DNA of 64,000 nucleotides from Prevotella veroralis DSM 19559 = JCM 6290 (GCF_000377625.1 NZ_KB898326.1:1-64000); one strand, 5' to 3'; shown: positions 45,338 through 56,630, counted from the first letter of the stretch. A program made the numbers and translations. The notes: a model not told the origin generated them from the letters alone.

Positions 45338-46282
45338 TTATAATATCGTCTTATCGGCTTTCACCTCCTCTAACGATATACCCAGACAATGGCAGAAGAT
45401 GGCTTCTCGAGCGAAAAGACCATTGCGTGCTTGCTGAATGTAATAAGCATGTTCGCTATCATCAACATCGTATGCAATCTCATTCACACGTGGGAGAGGA
45501 TGTAAAATCTTCATGTTTGGACGTGCTTGTGAGAGCATATCACGATGGAGAATATAGACATTCTTCACCCGTTCATACTCCATCAAGTCAGAGAAGCGTT
45601 CCTTTTGTACGCGTGTCATATATAATATGTCTGCATGAGCTATTACATCCGGAGTAAACTCCTCATGCTCTTCAAAGCGGATACCATGCTCTTTGCAATA
45701 GAGCTTATATTCGTCCGGCATAGCCAGTTCCTTTGGTGCAATGAAGTGGAAAGTAGGGTTAAAATGGCGCATAGCCATGATAAGCGAATGTACAGTACGC
45801 CCATACTTCAAGTCTCCAACGAGGTAGATATTGAGGTTCTCAAGCGTTCCCTGCGTCTGATAGATGGTGTATAAGTCCAGCAAACACTGTGAGGGATGTT
45901 GGTGTGCGCCATCTCCTGCATTAATGATAGGTACAGGTGCTACTTCTGAAGCATATTGCGCAGCCCCTTCAATATAGTGTCGCATGACGATAGCATCCGC
46001 ATAATTAGAAACCATGAGGATGGTATCTTTCAGTGTCTCTCCCTTACTTACGCTTGAAACTTTCGCATCGGTAAAGCCAATAACACGTGCTCCAAGGCGA
46101 TTAGCAGCCGTCTCAAAACTTAGTCGGGTACGTGTAGAAGGTTCATAAAAAAGGGTTGCAACTACCTTACCTTTTAGTAATTCACGATTAGGATGAGCCT
46201 CAAACTCCTTCGCCATATCAATGAGGTAAAGCAGTTGTTGACGATCCAATCCTTCGATATTCACAAAGTTCTGTCTTCCCAT
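45338..46282 (-). CDS. pyrB: Aspartate carbamoyltransferase catalytic chain
   Basis: Catalyses carbamoyl phosphate plus aspartate to carbamoyl aspartate, the committed step of UMP synthesis. The 314 residues carry [13 protein letters not shown] (carbamoyl phosphate site), [23 protein letters not shown] and HPLPRVNEI. An open frame extends 67 codons further, but it runs through the promoter (TTTG and TACCTTTA at 46349-46318), so I use the ATG at 46282 with a leader of about 35 nt. Confidence 0.95.
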   Translation of the reverse strand: MGRQNFVNIEGLDRQQLLYLIDMAKEFEAHPNRELLKGKVVATLFYEPSTRTRLSFETAANRLGARVIGFTDAKVSSVSKGETLKDTILMVSNYADAIVMRHYIEGAAQYASEVAPVPIINAGDGAHQHPSQCLLDLYTIYQTQGTLENLNIYLVGDLKYGRTVHSLIMAMRHFNPTFHFIAPKELAMPDEYKLYCKEHGIRFEEHEEFTPDVIAHADILYMTRVQKERFSDLMEYERVKNVYILHRDMLSQARPNMKILHPLPRVNEIAYDVDDSEHAYYIQQARNGLFAREAIFCHCLGISLEEVKADKTIL

Positions 46283-46317
46283 CTCTATCCTGTGATGATT
46301 TGATTGATTTCTGTTTG

Positions 46318-46427
46318 TAAAGGTAATCATTATTTTCTTTTCTGTCAAAGGGTATGAATAGAAATATAGACAGACGCTAAAAAAAGTTTTAATTATTTTG
46401 CTTATCCATTGATTTACATTATCTTTG
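46318..46427. promoter_or_regulatory. Divergent promoters of pyrB (-) and PBP1A gene (+)
   Basis: Minus: TTTG (46349-46346), 20 bp, TACCTTTA (46325-46318), one mismatch from consensus. Plus: TTTG (46397-46400), 19 bp, TATCTTTG (46420-46427). They settle the starts at 46282 and 46447. Confidence 0.72.
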
Positions 46428-46446
46428 CACAATATTTTCACGGTAT

Positions 46447-48750
46447 ATGAGAAGACACTTTGTACATTTCCTCTGGGGAACATTGATAGCTATTTTAGGA
46501 TTCACAAGCCTTTTCTTCATCGCTGTATGGAATGGTTGGGTAGGCTATATGCCTAATATGGAAGAGCTATCAAACCCTATTGATAAGTTTGCTTCACAGG
46601 TTTATTCTTCCGATCAAAAGCTTATCGGCACATGGAATCAAGATAATAATAACCGTATAGCGATCGACTATAACGGGCTTTCTCCACATCTTGTTCATGC
46701 ACTGGTTGCCACTGAAGACGAACGCTTCTATGAGCATTCTGGAATTGACTTCATTGCTTTGGGGCGTGCAATCGTCAAACGCGGCGTGATGAGACAGGCT
46801 AGTGCTGGAGGTGGATCAACCATCACTCAACAGTTAGCCAAACAGCTTTTTTCAGAGAAAGCACATAGTACCATGGAACGCTTGCTACAAAAGCCTATCG
46901 AGTGGATCATCGCTGTTAAGCTAGAACGACACTTCACTAAGGAGGAGATTCTAGCAATGTATTTCAATTACTTCGACTTCTTGCACAATGCTGTGGGTAT
47001 AAAACGAGCAGCCAACGTGTACTTTAATAAGGAACCGCGTAACCTCAACGTCACCGAGGCGGCATTGTTAGTTGGATTGTGCAAGAACCCTTCCATGTTT
47101 AATCCTCTTCGTTATCCAGAGCGTTGCCGACAGCGTCGTAACGTCGTACTCATGCAGATGGTGAAGTCTGGTTATGTAACGAAAGATGAATACGAAGAGC
47201 TTTCTCAACGTCCATTAGGCATTCATTTCACAAAGGCGAAACCGGTTGATGGAGCCGCAGACTACTTCCAGGCATTCCTCAGACAGTATATGATGGCGAA
47301 TAAACCAGAGCGTGAGAACTATCAGACATGGCAGAATCGTCAATTCGTTCTCGACTCTATTGCATGGGAACAAGACCCTCTCTATGGATGGTGTAACAAG
47401 AACCTCAAGCGTAATGGTGAGCCTTATAATGTAAACACCGATGGTTTGCGTATTTACACAACGATTGACACCCGCATGCAAACCTATGCTGAAGAAGCTA
47501 TCCGTAAACATGTGGGTGGCTACTTGCAAGCGCAGTTTAACGCTGCAAGTAAGTACAAGAAGAATGCCCCTTTCTCATCTAATATCTCTCGAAAGACCAT
47601 CAAAGAGATCATTAATAGGTCTTGTCGCCTTAGCATGCGTTACCGTAAATTGAAAGAGCAAGGTGCTACTCCAGAAGAAATAAAGCGTAGTTTCCGCACA
47701 CCGCATGAGATGACTATCTTCACTTATCATGGTGATGTAGACACGGTAATGACGCCTATCGACTCTATTAGATACTACAAGTCGTTCCTCCGTTCAGCCT
47801 TTATGAGCATGGATCCACACACCGGAGCCGTGAAAGCCTACGTGGGTGGGATTGATTATCAGCACTTCAAATACGATGTCGTAATGGGTGGTCGACGACA
47901 GGTTGGTTCGACTATCAAGCCTTTCCTCTACGCCCTTGCAATGCAAAATGGTATGACTCCTTGCTCGCTCGCGCCTAATGTTCAGCGCACTTATGGAGGC
48001 TGGACTCCCCGCAACGGATCGCATGCACGCTATGGTCAAGAGGTTACTTTGAAATGGGGATTGCAGCAGTCTAACAACTGGATATCAGCTTATCTCATCA
48101 ATCTCTTAGGCCCTACTCAATTCGTGAATATCCTCCATGACTTCGGTTTAAACAACCCAGACATTGAGAGAACAGCAAGTCCCGTACTCTGCTTAGGTCC
48201 TTGTGAGGTGTCAGTGGGTGAGATGACAAGTGCCTACACAACCTTTGCCAATGGTGGTATTCGTTGTGCACCACTCTTCGTAACAAAGATAGAAGACAGC
48301 CATGGAAACGTCATTGCGAAATTCCAACCACTGATGACTGAAGTTATATCAGAGGTTAGCTCTTATCAAATGATAGATATGTTGCGTGCCGTTGTACAAG
48401 GTGGTACAGCCAATCGGTTACGTTTTGCGTATAATATTAATGTTGACATGGGAGGCAAAACAGGTACAACTAATAACAACGCAGATGGTTGGTTTATGGC
48501 TGTAACGCCTAACCTCGTAAGCGGTTGTTGGGTAGGTGGCGAAGATAGAGACATCCACTTCGATAATACCAGCATGGGGCAAGGGGCTTCAATGGCGCTT
48601 CCTGTATGGGCATACTTCATGCAGAGCGTTTATGCCGATAAGCGTCTTGGATACAGCAAGGACGCTAAATTCCCTATTCCGGCGCACTTCAATCCATGTC
48701 AAGCTACTGATACTATCAATGTAAATGGCATACAGGAGGAATATTTCTAA
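46447..48750 (+). CDS. Class A penicillin-binding protein (PBP1A family)
   Basis: Bifunctional peptidoglycan synthase, 767 residues, anchored by an N-terminal helix (about 8-30). The GT51 domain has [15 protein letters not shown] with catalytic Glu90 and [15 protein letters not shown]. The transpeptidase domain has S488-x-x-K (GSTIKPF), SNNW and K671-T-G (GGKTGTTNN). Standard length for Bacteroidetes PBP1A. Own promoter, monocistronic, followed by repeats. Confidence 0.94.
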   Translation: MRRHFVHFLWGTLIAILGFTSLFFIAVWNGWVGYMPNMEELSNPIDKFASQVYSSDQKLIGTWNQDNNNRIAIDYNGLSPHLVHALVATEDERFYEHSGIDFIALGRAIVKRGVMRQASAGGGSTITQQLAKQLFSEKAHSTMERLLQKPIEWIIAVKLERHFTKEEILAMYFNYFDFLHNAVGIKRAANVYFNKEPRNLNVTEAALLVGLCKNPSMFNPLRYPERCRQRRNVVLMQMVKSGYVTKDEYEELSQRPLGIHFTKAKPVDGAADYFQAFLRQYMMANKPERENYQTWQNRQFVLDSIAWEQDPLYGWCNKNLKRNGEPYNVNTDGLRIYTTIDTRMQTYAEEAIRKHVGGYLQAQFNAASKYKKNAPFSSNISRKTIKEIINRSCRLSMRYRKLKEQGATPEEIKRSFRTPHEMTIFTYHGDVDTVMTPIDSIRYYKSFLRSAFMSMDPHTGAVKAYVGGIDYQHFKYDVVMGGRRQVGSTIKPFLYALAMQNGMTPCSLAPNVQRTYGGWTPRNGSHARYGQEVTLKWGLQQSNNWISAYLINLLGPTQFVNILHDFGLNNPDIERTASPVLCLGPCEVSVGEMTSAYTTFANGGIRCAPLFVTKIEDSHGNVIAKFQPLMTEVISEVSSYQMIDMLRAVVQGGTANRLRFAYNINVDMGGKTGTTNNNADGWFMAVTPNLVSGCWVGGEDRDIHFDNTSMGQGASMALPVWAYFMQSVYADKRLGYSKDAKFPIPAHFNPCQATDTINVNGIQEEYF

Positions 48751-48897
48751 GGGTTGTTGGAATCTTTCCCTGCCTCCCCGATAACCCCATCCAGCCTCCC
48801 AGAGGGGGAGGAGTACCTAACGGGAGTCAGCTAAGGTATGGTCGGTTGGTGTGTAATGAGGCAGTGCCTCGTTAGCTGGAACAGTAGGACTAAAAAC

Positions 48898-48985
48898 AAA
48901 GAGACGCTTTCTTCAATATGAAGAGGGCGTTTCTTCATATCGAAGAAAGCCTCTCTTGGCAATGAAGAAACGCCCCCGTCGTTTT
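48898..48985. repeat. 22-bp tandem array, GAAACGCC family, copy E5
   Basis: Four exact 22-bp units at 48898, 48920, 48942 and 48964. Part of it is included in the long inverted repeat shared with 58901-59080. Confidence 0.87.
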
Positions 48986-49099
48986 CAGATGACACTATCT
49001 ACTCCCCTTCCCATTCGGAGAGAGGTTAGGGAATAAGGTACTAAAGTAGGGACAGACGCCCTCGTCTGGAAACCCCACCCAGCCTCCCCTTGGGGGAGG
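48920..49099. repeat. Long inverted repeat, left copy
   Basis: Bases 48920-49099 are the reverse complement of 58901-59080 with about five mismatches in 180 and no gaps (paired coordinates sum to 108000). The pair encloses about 9.8 kb. Confidence 0.88.
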
Positions 49100-49211
49100 C
49101 TGGGTGGGGTTATTCCATTCGAAGAGGGGCTGGGAGTGAGGCTTCTTCTCTAATATAGAAAAATATATTCTTGCTACTTTCCTTTAGGTGTCCCTCTCCT
49201 TAAGAGAGGCT

Positions 49212-49664
49212 TTACATAAACAAATTAGCACCCCAGATGAGTAAGGAATAACGCATTACCTTCCCCAAGGTAATACTGAACACTGATAAAGGAAGGTTCG
49301 CACGGGTAAGTCCGAGAACTACTGTTATGGCACTACCGAGGATGGGGAGGAAGGCAAAAAAGCCCATCCATGCACTATGACCGCCCATGAATTGATAGGC
49401 ACGATCTATGGAACTCTGTTTGAGATGGAAGTATTTTTTAAGCCATTCGAGCTTTCCTAATCGTCCTAACCCATAGTTGACCATACCGCCCATGACGTTT
49501 CCTATGCTGCCATAAATAAGTAATGGCACTGGATCAACACCTGCTGCAAGGAGCCCAAGCATCACTGCTTCACTACTAAAAGGGAGTACACTACCAGCGA
49601 GAAAGGCTGAGATAAACATGCCCCAATAGCCGTAGTCGATTAGAAAGTGGGTGATAGCGTCCAT
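49212..49664 (-). CDS. DedA/YqaA-family membrane protein
   Basis: 150-residue inner-membrane protein of the SNARE-associated/DedA superfamily, YqaA branch: YGYWGMFISAFLAGSVLPFSS, the GSIGNVMGGMVNYGLGR segment and a C-terminal hydrophobic hairpin. Some relatives move lipid carriers or phospholipids; the role here is open. Its start overlaps the end of the upstream gene by 25 bp, and it closes a five-gene operon. Confidence 0.85.
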   Translation of the reverse strand: MDAITHFLIDYGYWGMFISAFLAGSVLPFSSEAVMLGLLAAGVDPVPLLIYGSIGNVMGGMVNYGLGRLGKLEWLKKYFHLKQSSIDRAYQFMGGHSAWMGFFAFLPILGSAITVVLGLTRANLPLSVFSITLGKVMRYSLLIWGANLFM

Positions 49665-50581
49665 AAGTTGAGGATAGTTATGATGAGTGCAGCAGCCGAC
49701 AAGAGGATAAACACCCAGTTAGTTATACGTGTGTGGGTCAATGCAAAGAAGTGAGCAATGAGCGGTGATGTGGTCACAATGAGCACACTTAGCAATGCTT
49801 CGAAGTGTTGCGGCTGTAAGAAGAGGAATACGATTGTTGCAATATCAATGGTGATAAAGACTTGAAAAAACAATCGTATGCGGATGCTGTCATTGCGTTT
49901 TTGATTCGTAAAGTGTATGATTCCAATGATAGCACATAACAAGACATAAGCCAAGACGGCTATGTTACTTGTGGTTAAGGACGTGAAATCGAGTGGTTTC
50001 TCAAATACACCTAATTGCAAGAAATGCTTAGCTAGCAAAGAGATCTCGCCCTTTGCAGCAAGATAAGGCGCATAGAACCAATAGGGGAGAGTGATACCAA
50101 GCAGAGAAGAAACGAAACTTTTTCCGCTTAAAGAGAGTAGGTTGGTGCGTGAGATAACCCAAAGTATGGGCAAGAAGTAGAGCATCTGTACCCATACCAC
50201 GCTTGCCATACCAATACAGAAGTACGCATAAAAGGTCCATCCAGGCGCATTTGTGTCTTGATAACAGCGGAAAGACAGGCTGTAAAAGCCCACCATTCCT
50301 AGCATGACAATCGATGAACGGATAGATGGAAACATAAAGACAGCCATGGTTGCAAGTACGATGAACGAGCAAGACACCATTCTGCTATAGATGCGAATGA
50401 GTGCATTTGCATTGTTAAGTTCCATCATTAAATAGGTAGCTAATAGCAAACAAATACCCGGCGCAACCACTGTTAGGTTGTGTAAACCAGCCACTATCCA
50501 TACAAGCATAGCCGCTGAAACCACCCACGCTTGGGTCCAGCGGCTCTCTGCTATTCGGTTTTGAATACGCTTCTTCTGCAT
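49640..50581 (-). CDS. Multi-pass membrane protein of unknown function
   Basis: 313 residues, about nine to ten hydrophobic helices (for example AWVVSAAMLVWIVAGL, GICLLLATYLMMEL, WVFILLSAAALIITIL), a basic N-terminus (KKRIQNRIAESR) and no recognised catalytic motif. I cannot name the family; conserved unknown membrane proteins at this place next to purD are usual in Prevotella (impression, not checked). Three bp after purD and overlapping the DedA-like gene, so clearly in the same operon. Confidence 0.65.
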   Translation of the reverse strand: MQKKRIQNRIAESRWTQAWVVSAAMLVWIVAGLHNLTVVAPGICLLLATYLMMELNNANALIRIYSRMVSCSFIVLATMAVFMFPSIRSSIVMLGMVGFYSLSFRCYQDTNAPGWTFYAYFCIGMASVVWVQMLYFLPILWVISRTNLLSLSGKSFVSSLLGITLPYWFYAPYLAAKGEISLLAKHFLQLGVFEKPLDFTSLTTSNIAVLAYVLLCAIIGIIHFTNQKRNDSIRIRLFFQVFITIDIATIVFLFLQPQHFEALLSVLIVTTSPLIAHFFALTHTRITNWVFILLSAAALIITILNLWTLSPTF

Positions 50582-50584
50582 AGG

Positions 50585-51853
50585 TTACAAGTCCTGTCCT
50601 ATATCTCTTCTAAAGTATTTATCCTTAAATTCAATCTTATTAGCCTCTTCGAAGCTCTTTTGTAACGCCTCTTCCTTGTTCTTACCATACGATGATACGG
50701 CAATGACGCGCCCTCCGTTCGTTACAATCTGTCCGTCTTTGAGAGCCGTTCCACTATGGAATACAACAGAATCAGCCACTTTGTCGAGTCCAGTAATTGG
50801 ATAACCCTTCACGTACTCTTCGGGGTATCCACCGCTAACAAGCATTACACAGACAGCTGAACGGCTGTCGAACTCTACCTTGTATTGGTCAAGATTCCCC
50901 TCGGCAACGCCTTTGAAGAGGTCGACAATATCCGTCTTCAATCGTAGCATGACGCTTTCAGTCTCTGGATCACCCATTCGGCAGTTGTATTCAATTACCA
51001 TTGGCTCACCATCAACATTGATAAGTCCGAAGAAGATAAAGCCCTTGTAATCTATATTTTCAGCCTTCAAGCCCTCAACAGTAGGGCGAATAATACGTGT
51101 TTCAACCTTTTCCATCCACTCTTTCGTTGCGAAAGGAACAGGCGAAACACTACCCATACCACCCGTATTGAGCCCTGTGTCGTGTTCACCAATACGTTTG
51201 TAATCCTTCGCTTCAGGTAGTATTTGATAGTGAGAACCATCTGTTAAGACAAATACAGAGCATTCGATACCAGAGAGGAACTCCTCAATAACAACCTTAG
51301 CGGAGGCATTTCCGAACATACCATCAAGCATTTTGCGCAGTTCCTCCTTTGCTTCTGCAAGTGTAGGAATGATCAGTACGCCTTTACCAGCTGCCAGTCC
51401 GTCAGCTTTCAGTACGTAAGGTGGCTTGAGCGTATCGAGGAATTGCAATCCTTCCTCAATACTTGTACCATCGAAAGTGGCGTAAGCTGCGGTTGGAATG
51501 TTGTGCCGCTTCATGAAAGCCTTTGCAAAGTCTTTAGAGCCTTCAAGCACTGCTCCAGCTTTAGAAGGGCCTATGACAGGGATATGGACAGTACGTTTAT
51601 CATCTTTGAAAGCGTCATAAATGCCATTAACCAGTGGGTCTTCTGGTCCAACAACGACCATATCAACCTTTTGTTCGATGGTAAACTCCTTGAGACGTTC
51701 AAAGTCGTTTACACCGATGGAGACGTTTTCTCCAACTGCGCCAGTGCCTGCGTTGCCTGGAGCAATAAATAGTTTGCTACATTGCTTACTATGCGCAATC
51801 TTCCAAGCTAAGGCGTGTTCACGCCCTCCACTGCCTAATAGTAATATCCTCAT
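50585..51853 (-). CDS. purD: Phosphoribosylamine-glycine ligase
   Basis: ATP-grasp enzyme for step two of purine synthesis (PRA plus glycine to GAR). The 422 residues have [17 protein letters not shown] at the start, [10 protein letters not shown], the ATP-binding [40 protein letters not shown] and the metal site [12 protein letters not shown]. The gene is fourth from the promoter-distal end of the rlmL-DPP-purD-membrane-DedA operon and starts 8 bp after the DPP gene. Confidence 0.95.
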   Translation of the reverse strand: MRILLLGSGGREHALAWKIAHSKQCSKLFIAPGNAGTGAVGENVSIGVNDFERLKEFTIEQKVDMVVVGPEDPLVNGIYDAFKDDKRTVHIPVIGPSKAGAVLEGSKDFAKAFMKRHNIPTAAYATFDGTSIEEGLQFLDTLKPPYVLKADGLAAGKGVLIIPTLAEAKEELRKMLDGMFGNASAKVVIEEFLSGIECSVFVLTDGSHYQILPEAKDYKRIGEHDTGLNTGGMGSVSPVPFATKEWMEKVETRIIRPTVEGLKAENIDYKGFIFFGLINVDGEPMVIEYNCRMGDPETESVMLRLKTDIVDLFKGVAEGNLDQYKVEFDSRSAVCVMLVSGGYPEEYVKGYPITGLDKVADSVVFHSGTALKDGQIVTNGGRVIAVSSYGKNKEEALQKSFEEANKIEFKDKYFRRDIGQDL

Positions 51854-51861
51854 AAAGCCTT

Positions 51862-54066
51862 TTACTTTTGCTTGAGATTATCCTCAAAGTATTGTGTAAT
51901 ACGTTCGTGTAAGTGTACACTCTGGTGTCCTCGCATATTGTGAGGCTCTCCTGGATAGACAAAGAAGTCTGGTTGAGTACCTGCAGCGATACATGCTTTC
52001 AAGAAAGAATATGCGTGTTGAGGGACAACGACAGGGTCATTTAGACCGATGATGATCTGTAGTTTGCCCTTGAGATCCTTAGCTTTCTGCAGGAGAGAAG
52101 TCTGTTCGTAACCCTCTGGATTAGCCTGTGGTGTGTCCATATAACGCTCTCCGTACATCACTTCATACCATTTCCAATCAATGACAGGACCACCGGCAAC
52201 ACCCACTTTAAACACCTCCGGATAGTTAGTAAGCAGTGAGATCGTCATGAAACCACCGAATGACCAACCATGAACTCCTATGCGGTTCTTATCGACATAA
52301 GGTAATGATTGAAGATACTTAACGCCCTCCATTTGGTCTTTCATCTCTTCTTGACCAAGGTGACGAAATGTTGCTTGCTCGAAGTCTTTGCCTCGGTGCT
52401 CACTACCACGGTTGTCTAATATAAAGAGGAGATAGCCTTTTTGAGCCATGTAAGTCTCCCATCCTCGTGAACCCCAGTTCCATGAAGCATCCACGTTGTG
52501 CGCATGTGGACCTCCATAGACGTATATCACGGTTGGATATTGCTTATTAGGATCAAAGTTAACAGGCTTTACCATACGCCAATAGAGGTCTGTCTTGCCA
52601 TCCGCCGCTTTGATAGTTCCATTGGAGTATTCCGGTACATTGTATCCCTTCCAAGGGTTGGGTGCGGTGAAATAATTGGTTCGCTGTGGGTTAGCACCTA
52701 CTGCGATGATGTCATACTTACGTGGAACTGTTGGCTCACTGTAGTTATCCAGCAACATACCACCATCTTTGCTTAATGTTGCGAAGTGGTAACCACGACC
52801 ATTGTCAAGCAGTGTTCGTTTACCAGTAGATACGTTCACAAGCCACGTGTTACGCTGAATAGGGTTGCACTCATTCGATACGTAGACGATACTCTTTTGT
52901 TTCGTGTTAAAGCCGAGTACGTCTATTACAATCCACTTACCGCTTGTGAGTTGCTTAATCTGTTGTCCATCCTTATTAAATAGGTATATGTGGTTGTATC
53001 CATCCTTTTGACTTTGAAGGATGAACTCATTGTCATTCCAAGGCAAGAAGACGATTGGGTGCGTTGGTTCTACGTACTTCGCATCTGTCTCTCGATACAG
53101 TTCTTTGAGCTTCTTACCCGTTGTTGCGTCATAAGAAACAAGTCGGCAATCGTTCTGATCACGATTGACTTCAAACATATAGATGGTTTTCTCGTCAGGA
53201 CTCCATGCTATATTCGTAAAGTAACGGTCGGTTGGATCACCTGCTTGAAGGTACAGAACCTTGCCAGTAGAGGCGTTATAGACACCGACAGTCACCTTAT
53301 GTGAGGTTTCACCAGCCATAGGGTATCTAATAGGAGCAGCCTTTGCAGCACGTGATTCACCCTTTTCTGGTGTCCAATCAAGCTCTGGAATGTCAACAAG
53401 AGGATATGCACTAACCATGCTCTGATCCATGCGATAGAAGGCAAGACGATTACCTTTTGGACTCCAGAAGAGTCCCCCGTTGATTCCAAACTCATCCCTG
53501 TGAACACTCTGACCATATACTATATCGCTCGAACCATCAGTCGTTAACTGATGCTCCTTACCGCTCTTCTCGGTGACAAACAACTGATGATTGCGCACGA
53601 AAGCGGTCATATCTTGTTCGTTCCGATCGCTTGCCTGTGTGTTAGAAGGGCGTGTGATGCGCTTCTCCAGTTTATGGGTCTTGAAGTTTACATATATATC
53701 CTCTGTACCATTCTTAACCATCACCACGGGGCGATCAGGGTATGGAAATTCAGCTGAATAGAGGTGTCGTACAACCTCATTCGACTTCTCCAAGCCTGCC
53801 CAATGATTGATGTCATCGAGGCTGAAAAGGCTTGTCTCCTTACCAGTCTTACTATCAACAAGAGAGCAAGAGTTGAGGTCTTGTCTTACTAACTTGCCTC
53901 CCCACCACGTTAGATAACGTGCTTCTGGACGCATGTTACGATAATTGGTACCACCGAAGTTAAGGTCTTCTAAGGTGAACTGACGCTGTGCCATACTTGG
54001 AGTAGGACGTAAAAGTCCCGTGAGAGCAACGAGCCCCACGAGACTAAGTAATGATTTAATCTTCAT
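51862..54066 (-). CDS. S9 dipeptidyl-peptidase IV-like exopeptidase
   Basis: Exported prolyl dipeptidase type, 734 residues. Signal peptide at 1-25 ([20 protein letters not shown]), a DPP IV beta-propeller, and an alpha/beta-hydrolase domain with the Ser nucleophile in [10 protein letters not shown], Asp in GLNDPVV and His in PGEPHNMRG. It frees Xaa-Pro dipeptides for amino-acid uptake. The open frame extends 111 codons upstream, but that part lies within the rlmL-like gene in another frame, is basic and low in order, and precedes the signal peptide; the ATG at 54066 overlaps the rlmL-like stop by 11 bp. Confidence 0.92.
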   Translation of the reverse strand: MKIKSLLSLVGLVALTGLLRPTPSMAQRQFTLEDLNFGGTNYRNMRPEARYLTWWGGKLVRQDLNSCSLVDSKTGKETSLFSLDDINHWAGLEKSNEVVRHLYSAEFPYPDRPVVMVKNGTEDIYVNFKTHKLEKRITRPSNTQASDRNEQDMTAFVRNHQLFVTEKSGKEHQLTTDGSSDIVYGQSVHRDEFGINGGLFWSPKGNRLAFYRMDQSMVSAYPLVDIPELDWTPEKGESRAAKAAPIRYPMAGETSHKVTVGVYNASTGKVLYLQAGDPTDRYFTNIAWSPDEKTIYMFEVNRDQNDCRLVSYDATTGKKLKELYRETDAKYVEPTHPIVFLPWNDNEFILQSQKDGYNHIYLFNKDGQQIKQLTSGKWIVIDVLGFNTKQKSIVYVSNECNPIQRNTWLVNVSTGKRTLLDNGRGYHFATLSKDGGMLLDNYSEPTVPRKYDIIAVGANPQRTNYFTAPNPWKGYNVPEYSNGTIKAADGKTDLYWRMVKPVNFDPNKQYPTVIYVYGGPHAHNVDASWNWGSRGWETYMAQKGYLLFILDNRGSEHRGKDFEQATFRHLGQEEMKDQMEGVKYLQSLPYVDKNRIGVHGWSFGGFMTISLLTNYPEVFKVGVAGGPVIDWKWYEVMYGERYMDTPQANPEGYEQTSLLQKAKDLKGKLQIIIGLNDPVVVPQHAYSFLKACIAAGTQPDFFVYPGEPHNMRGHQSVHLHERITQYFEDNLKQK

Positions 54067-55543
54067 GTTTATACGTGTTTTTGCCACGGTAACCACCGCG
54101 CTTGTTAGATTTATCAAAGCGTTTCCCACCAAACTTCCGATCGTCGTTCTGCTTGAAAGGACGTTTCCTATTGCGGTCTTCACCATCGAACTTTGGACGA
54201 CGAGTTGGGCGTTCGTCGCGGAACTTACCACCTGCGAAACGACCCTTGTCAAGGCTGTGGAATGTGAAAGAACGTATGTCCGCCTCAGCGTTCTCATCGT
54301 TCTCTTCAAGTCTCTTCTTAAACTCTCGCTCCTTTTTGAAGCGGTGTTTCTGTGCCATCTCACGCTTTTCTTCTTCGGTTTTGATGATTCCTCCGTCATG
54401 ACGGAAGGTGCTCATCTTACCATCAAAGAGCTGATAACGACGGAACTCACACTCTAACGAGCCATTATATACAGGTATCTTAATACTTGGTTTGAGCCCT
54501 ATTTGACGGAAGCACTCCTCTCTGTAAGACAATATCCACGCCTCATTGCCCATAAACTGGTGCTTGAGTCGCTCTCCAATCATCTTATATGTGCCCAAAA
54601 GATTAGGTGTTGATATGCGCTCGCCATACGGGGGATTCATCACAATGATGCTCTTCTCCTTTGGTTGAGAGAAGTCCTTGAAGTCTTGCTGTTCGATAGT
54701 TATATCACGAGAGAGGCCTGCTGCAGCTACATTCATGCGTGCCGTATTGACCGCCTTCATGTCTGTATCATATCCAAAGATGTGATGTTTGAACTCACGC
54801 TCTTGTGAGTCATCGTTGTAAATCATATCGAATAGCTCCTGATCAAAGTCTGCCCACTTCTCAAAAGCGAACTCTTTTCGGAACACACCAGGCGATATGT
54901 TGCGTGCAATTAACGCTGCCTCGATAGGCAAAGTGCCTGATCCACACATTGGATCTATAAAGTCGGTCTCTCCCTTCCAACCAGTCATTAGAATCATACC
55001 AGCCGCTAACACCTCATTTAAAGGAGCCTCAACGCTCTCTTGCCGATAGCCTCGGCGGTGTAGAGACTCACCACTGGAATCAAGTGAAAGTGTGGCATTG
55101 TCTTCTGCTATATGTATGTTCAAACGAATGTCCGGATTGCTTACCGAGATGTTTGGACGTGTACCTGTACGCTCTCTAAACTGGTCTACGATGGCATCTT
55201 TCACCTTATAAGTAACGAAGCGAGAATTGGTGAACTCTTCCGAATAAACTACTGAATCGACAGAGAAAGTCTTGCCTTCTTGAATGTATTGACTCCATTC
55301 GATCTTACGCACTTCATCGTACATGTCCTCCGCACTACGTGCTTTGAAGTGTGCGATGGGCTTAAGTATTCGGATCGCAGTGTGCAACTGGAAGTTGGCA
55401 CGATACATAGTTTCTTTATTGCCCGTAAACGCTACCATGCGTCGACCAATTTGTACATTGTTAGCCCCGAGATCGGTTAACTCCTGTGCTAACACTTGTT
55501 CCAAGCCCATGAAGGTCTTAGCGATAAGTTCAAATTCTTGCAT
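54056..55543 (-). CDS. THUMP-domain rRNA methyltransferase (RlmL N-terminal type)
   Basis: 495 residues: THUMP domain (about 50-165), then a Rossmann methyltransferase with DPMCGSGTLPIEAALIARN and the base-flipping NPPYGERIS motif, as in the m2G2445-forming half of RlmL/YcbY. From about residue 395 comes a long basic disordered tail (KKEREFKKRLEEN, then RPTRRPKF, KRGGYRGKN) rich in Arg, Lys and Gly, probably binding RNA. It is first in a five-gene operon and overlaps the DPP gene by 11 bp. No clear promoter. Confidence 0.88.
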   Translation of the reverse strand: MQEFELIAKTFMGLEQVLAQELTDLGANNVQIGRRMVAFTGNKETMYRANFQLHTAIRILKPIAHFKARSAEDMYDEVRKIEWSQYIQEGKTFSVDSVVYSEEFTNSRFVTYKVKDAIVDQFRERTGTRPNISVSNPDIRLNIHIAEDNATLSLDSSGESLHRRGYRQESVEAPLNEVLAAGMILMTGWKGETDFIDPMCGSGTLPIEAALIARNISPGVFRKEFAFEKWADFDQELFDMIYNDDSQEREFKHHIFGYDTDMKAVNTARMNVAAAGLSRDITIEQQDFKDFSQPKEKSIIVMNPPYGERISTPNLLGTYKMIGERLKHQFMGNEAWILSYREECFRQIGLKPSIKIPVYNGSLECEFRRYQLFDGKMSTFRHDGGIIKTEEEKREMAQKHRFKKEREFKKRLEENDENAEADIRSFTFHSLDKGRFAGGKFRDERPTRRPKFDGEDRNRKRPFKQNDDRKFGGKRFDKSNKRGGYRGKNTYKHED

Positions 55544-55593
55544 TATGTGTGATATAAATTATATACAATTAAAGTGCTGATAAGGGTTCTCTC

Positions 55594-56538
55594 TTATATT
55601 CCTCCACCATTATCAAAGTCGGTGTTAAGGATGTCTACTTTTGTTTGTTTATACTTCTTCGACTTCGGGCGCATGTCTCTTGTCACCCAAACGTTGGCTC
55701 CTATGACGCAATCTCGCCCTATCGTGATGCGCCCAAGAACGGTTGCATTGGCATAGACAACCACATTGTCTCCGAGTATTGGATGTCTTGGAATACCCTT
55801 GATAGGCTTTCCATCCTTATCAAGAGGGAAACTTTTGGCTCCAAGTGTCACTCCTTGATACAGTTTAACATGGTTTCCTATGATACAAGTAGCCCCTATC
55901 ACGACACCAGTTCCATGGTCTATCGTAAAGTAAGAACCAATGCTTGCAGCAGGATGGATGTCTATTCCCGTCTCAGAATGCGCCATTTCCGTAATCATAC
56001 GAGGGATGAGTGGAACGTTCTCAAGCACTAATTCATGTGCTAAACGATAGTTGATGATAGCCTTAACGGCTGGGTAACACGAAATCACCTCGCCTTGGTT
56101 ACTTGCAGCAGGGTCTCCATCAAAAGCTGCCTGAATGTCTGTTGAGAGCGTCTTACGTAGTGTTGGGAACTTCTCAATGACGCGTCCTGCGATCTTGTCA
56201 GCCTCCTCCTTCATACATACTCGCTTATCGGCAGCATTGGGGCAATGGCAATCTTCATTAAAGCAAAGCCCTGCCATGATCTGACGACTTAGTAGCTTAT
56301 GCAGCTTTTCAACGTTCACTCCGATTTGATACTTTATAGTATCTGTGTTCACCGAAGACCTCCCGAAGAACCCAGGAAAGAGTATGGACCGAGACAGACC
56401 GATAATTTCTTCCAGTTCAGAAGCCGATGGCAAAGGGTCACCATCACGATGTTCGTGGAAGAGACCTTGCAAGGCTTGAGGCTTCGAGAGCTCATTGATG
56501 GTGAGAATGAGCTGTTGAGTGATGTCTTGACTACTCAT
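55594..56538 (-). CDS. epsC: Serine O-acetyltransferase (EpsC type)
   Basis: Makes O-acetylserine for cysteine synthesis. The 314 residues have a helical N-terminal domain with a Cys-rich insert (CFNEDCHCPNAADKRVC, about 111-127, possibly metal-binding) and a C-terminal left-handed beta-helix (IHPAASIGSYFTIDHGTG, IGATCIIGNHVKLYQG, VIGANVWVTRD). This long form is the EpsC type. It is monocistronic, with promoter at 56570-56577, divergent from the GH25 gene. Confidence 0.88.
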   Translation of the reverse strand: MSSQDITQQLILTINELSKPQALQGLFHEHRDGDPLPSASELEEIIGLSRSILFPGFFGRSSVNTDTIKYQIGVNVEKLHKLLSRQIMAGLCFNEDCHCPNAADKRVCMKEEADKIAGRVIEKFPTLRKTLSTDIQAAFDGDPAASNQGEVISCYPAVKAIINYRLAHELVLENVPLIPRMITEMAHSETGIDIHPAASIGSYFTIDHGTGVVIGATCIIGNHVKLYQGVTLGAKSFPLDKDGKPIKGIPRHPILGDNVVVYANATVLGRITIGRDCVIGANVWVTRDMRPKSKKYKQTKVDILNTDFDNGGGI

Positions 56539-56569
56539 TTGACAGATGTAACAATATGTATTTACGTTG

Positions 56570-56630
56570 CAAAGATAGTTATTATTATCGGATTTTTATG
56601 TGTTTGTTTGGGAAAAATATGGTAATTTTG
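56570..56630. promoter_or_regulatory. Divergent promoters of epsC (-) and GH25 gene (+)
   Basis: Minus TATCTTTG (56577-56570), leader about 30 nt. Plus TAATTTTG (56623-56630), leader about 75 nt. The plus element excludes an upstream ATG at 56556 as the GH25 start. Confidence 0.65.

Larger units (their letters stand above)
48751..49211. other. Convergent gap PBP1A / DedA-like gene, filled with repeats
   Basis: No gene. About 48785-48815 is a CCTCCC/GGGAGG hairpin repeat, 48898-48985 a 22-bp array, 49004-49030 part of the CCCCTTCCCATTCGG hairpin repeat, 49045-49070 one end of the MITE-like element, and 49077-49140 two more GC-rich hairpin repeats. Bases 48920-49099 recur inverted at 58901-59080. 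Confidence 0.75.

Noticed and set aside
46283..46483. N-terminal extension of pyrB
   Set aside because: It crosses the pyrB promoter and the divergent promoter region, and known PyrB proteins begin near the ATG at 46282.
54067..54399. N-terminal extension of the dipeptidyl-peptidase gene
   Set aside because: It lies inside the methyltransferase gene and would place the signal peptide at residue 112.
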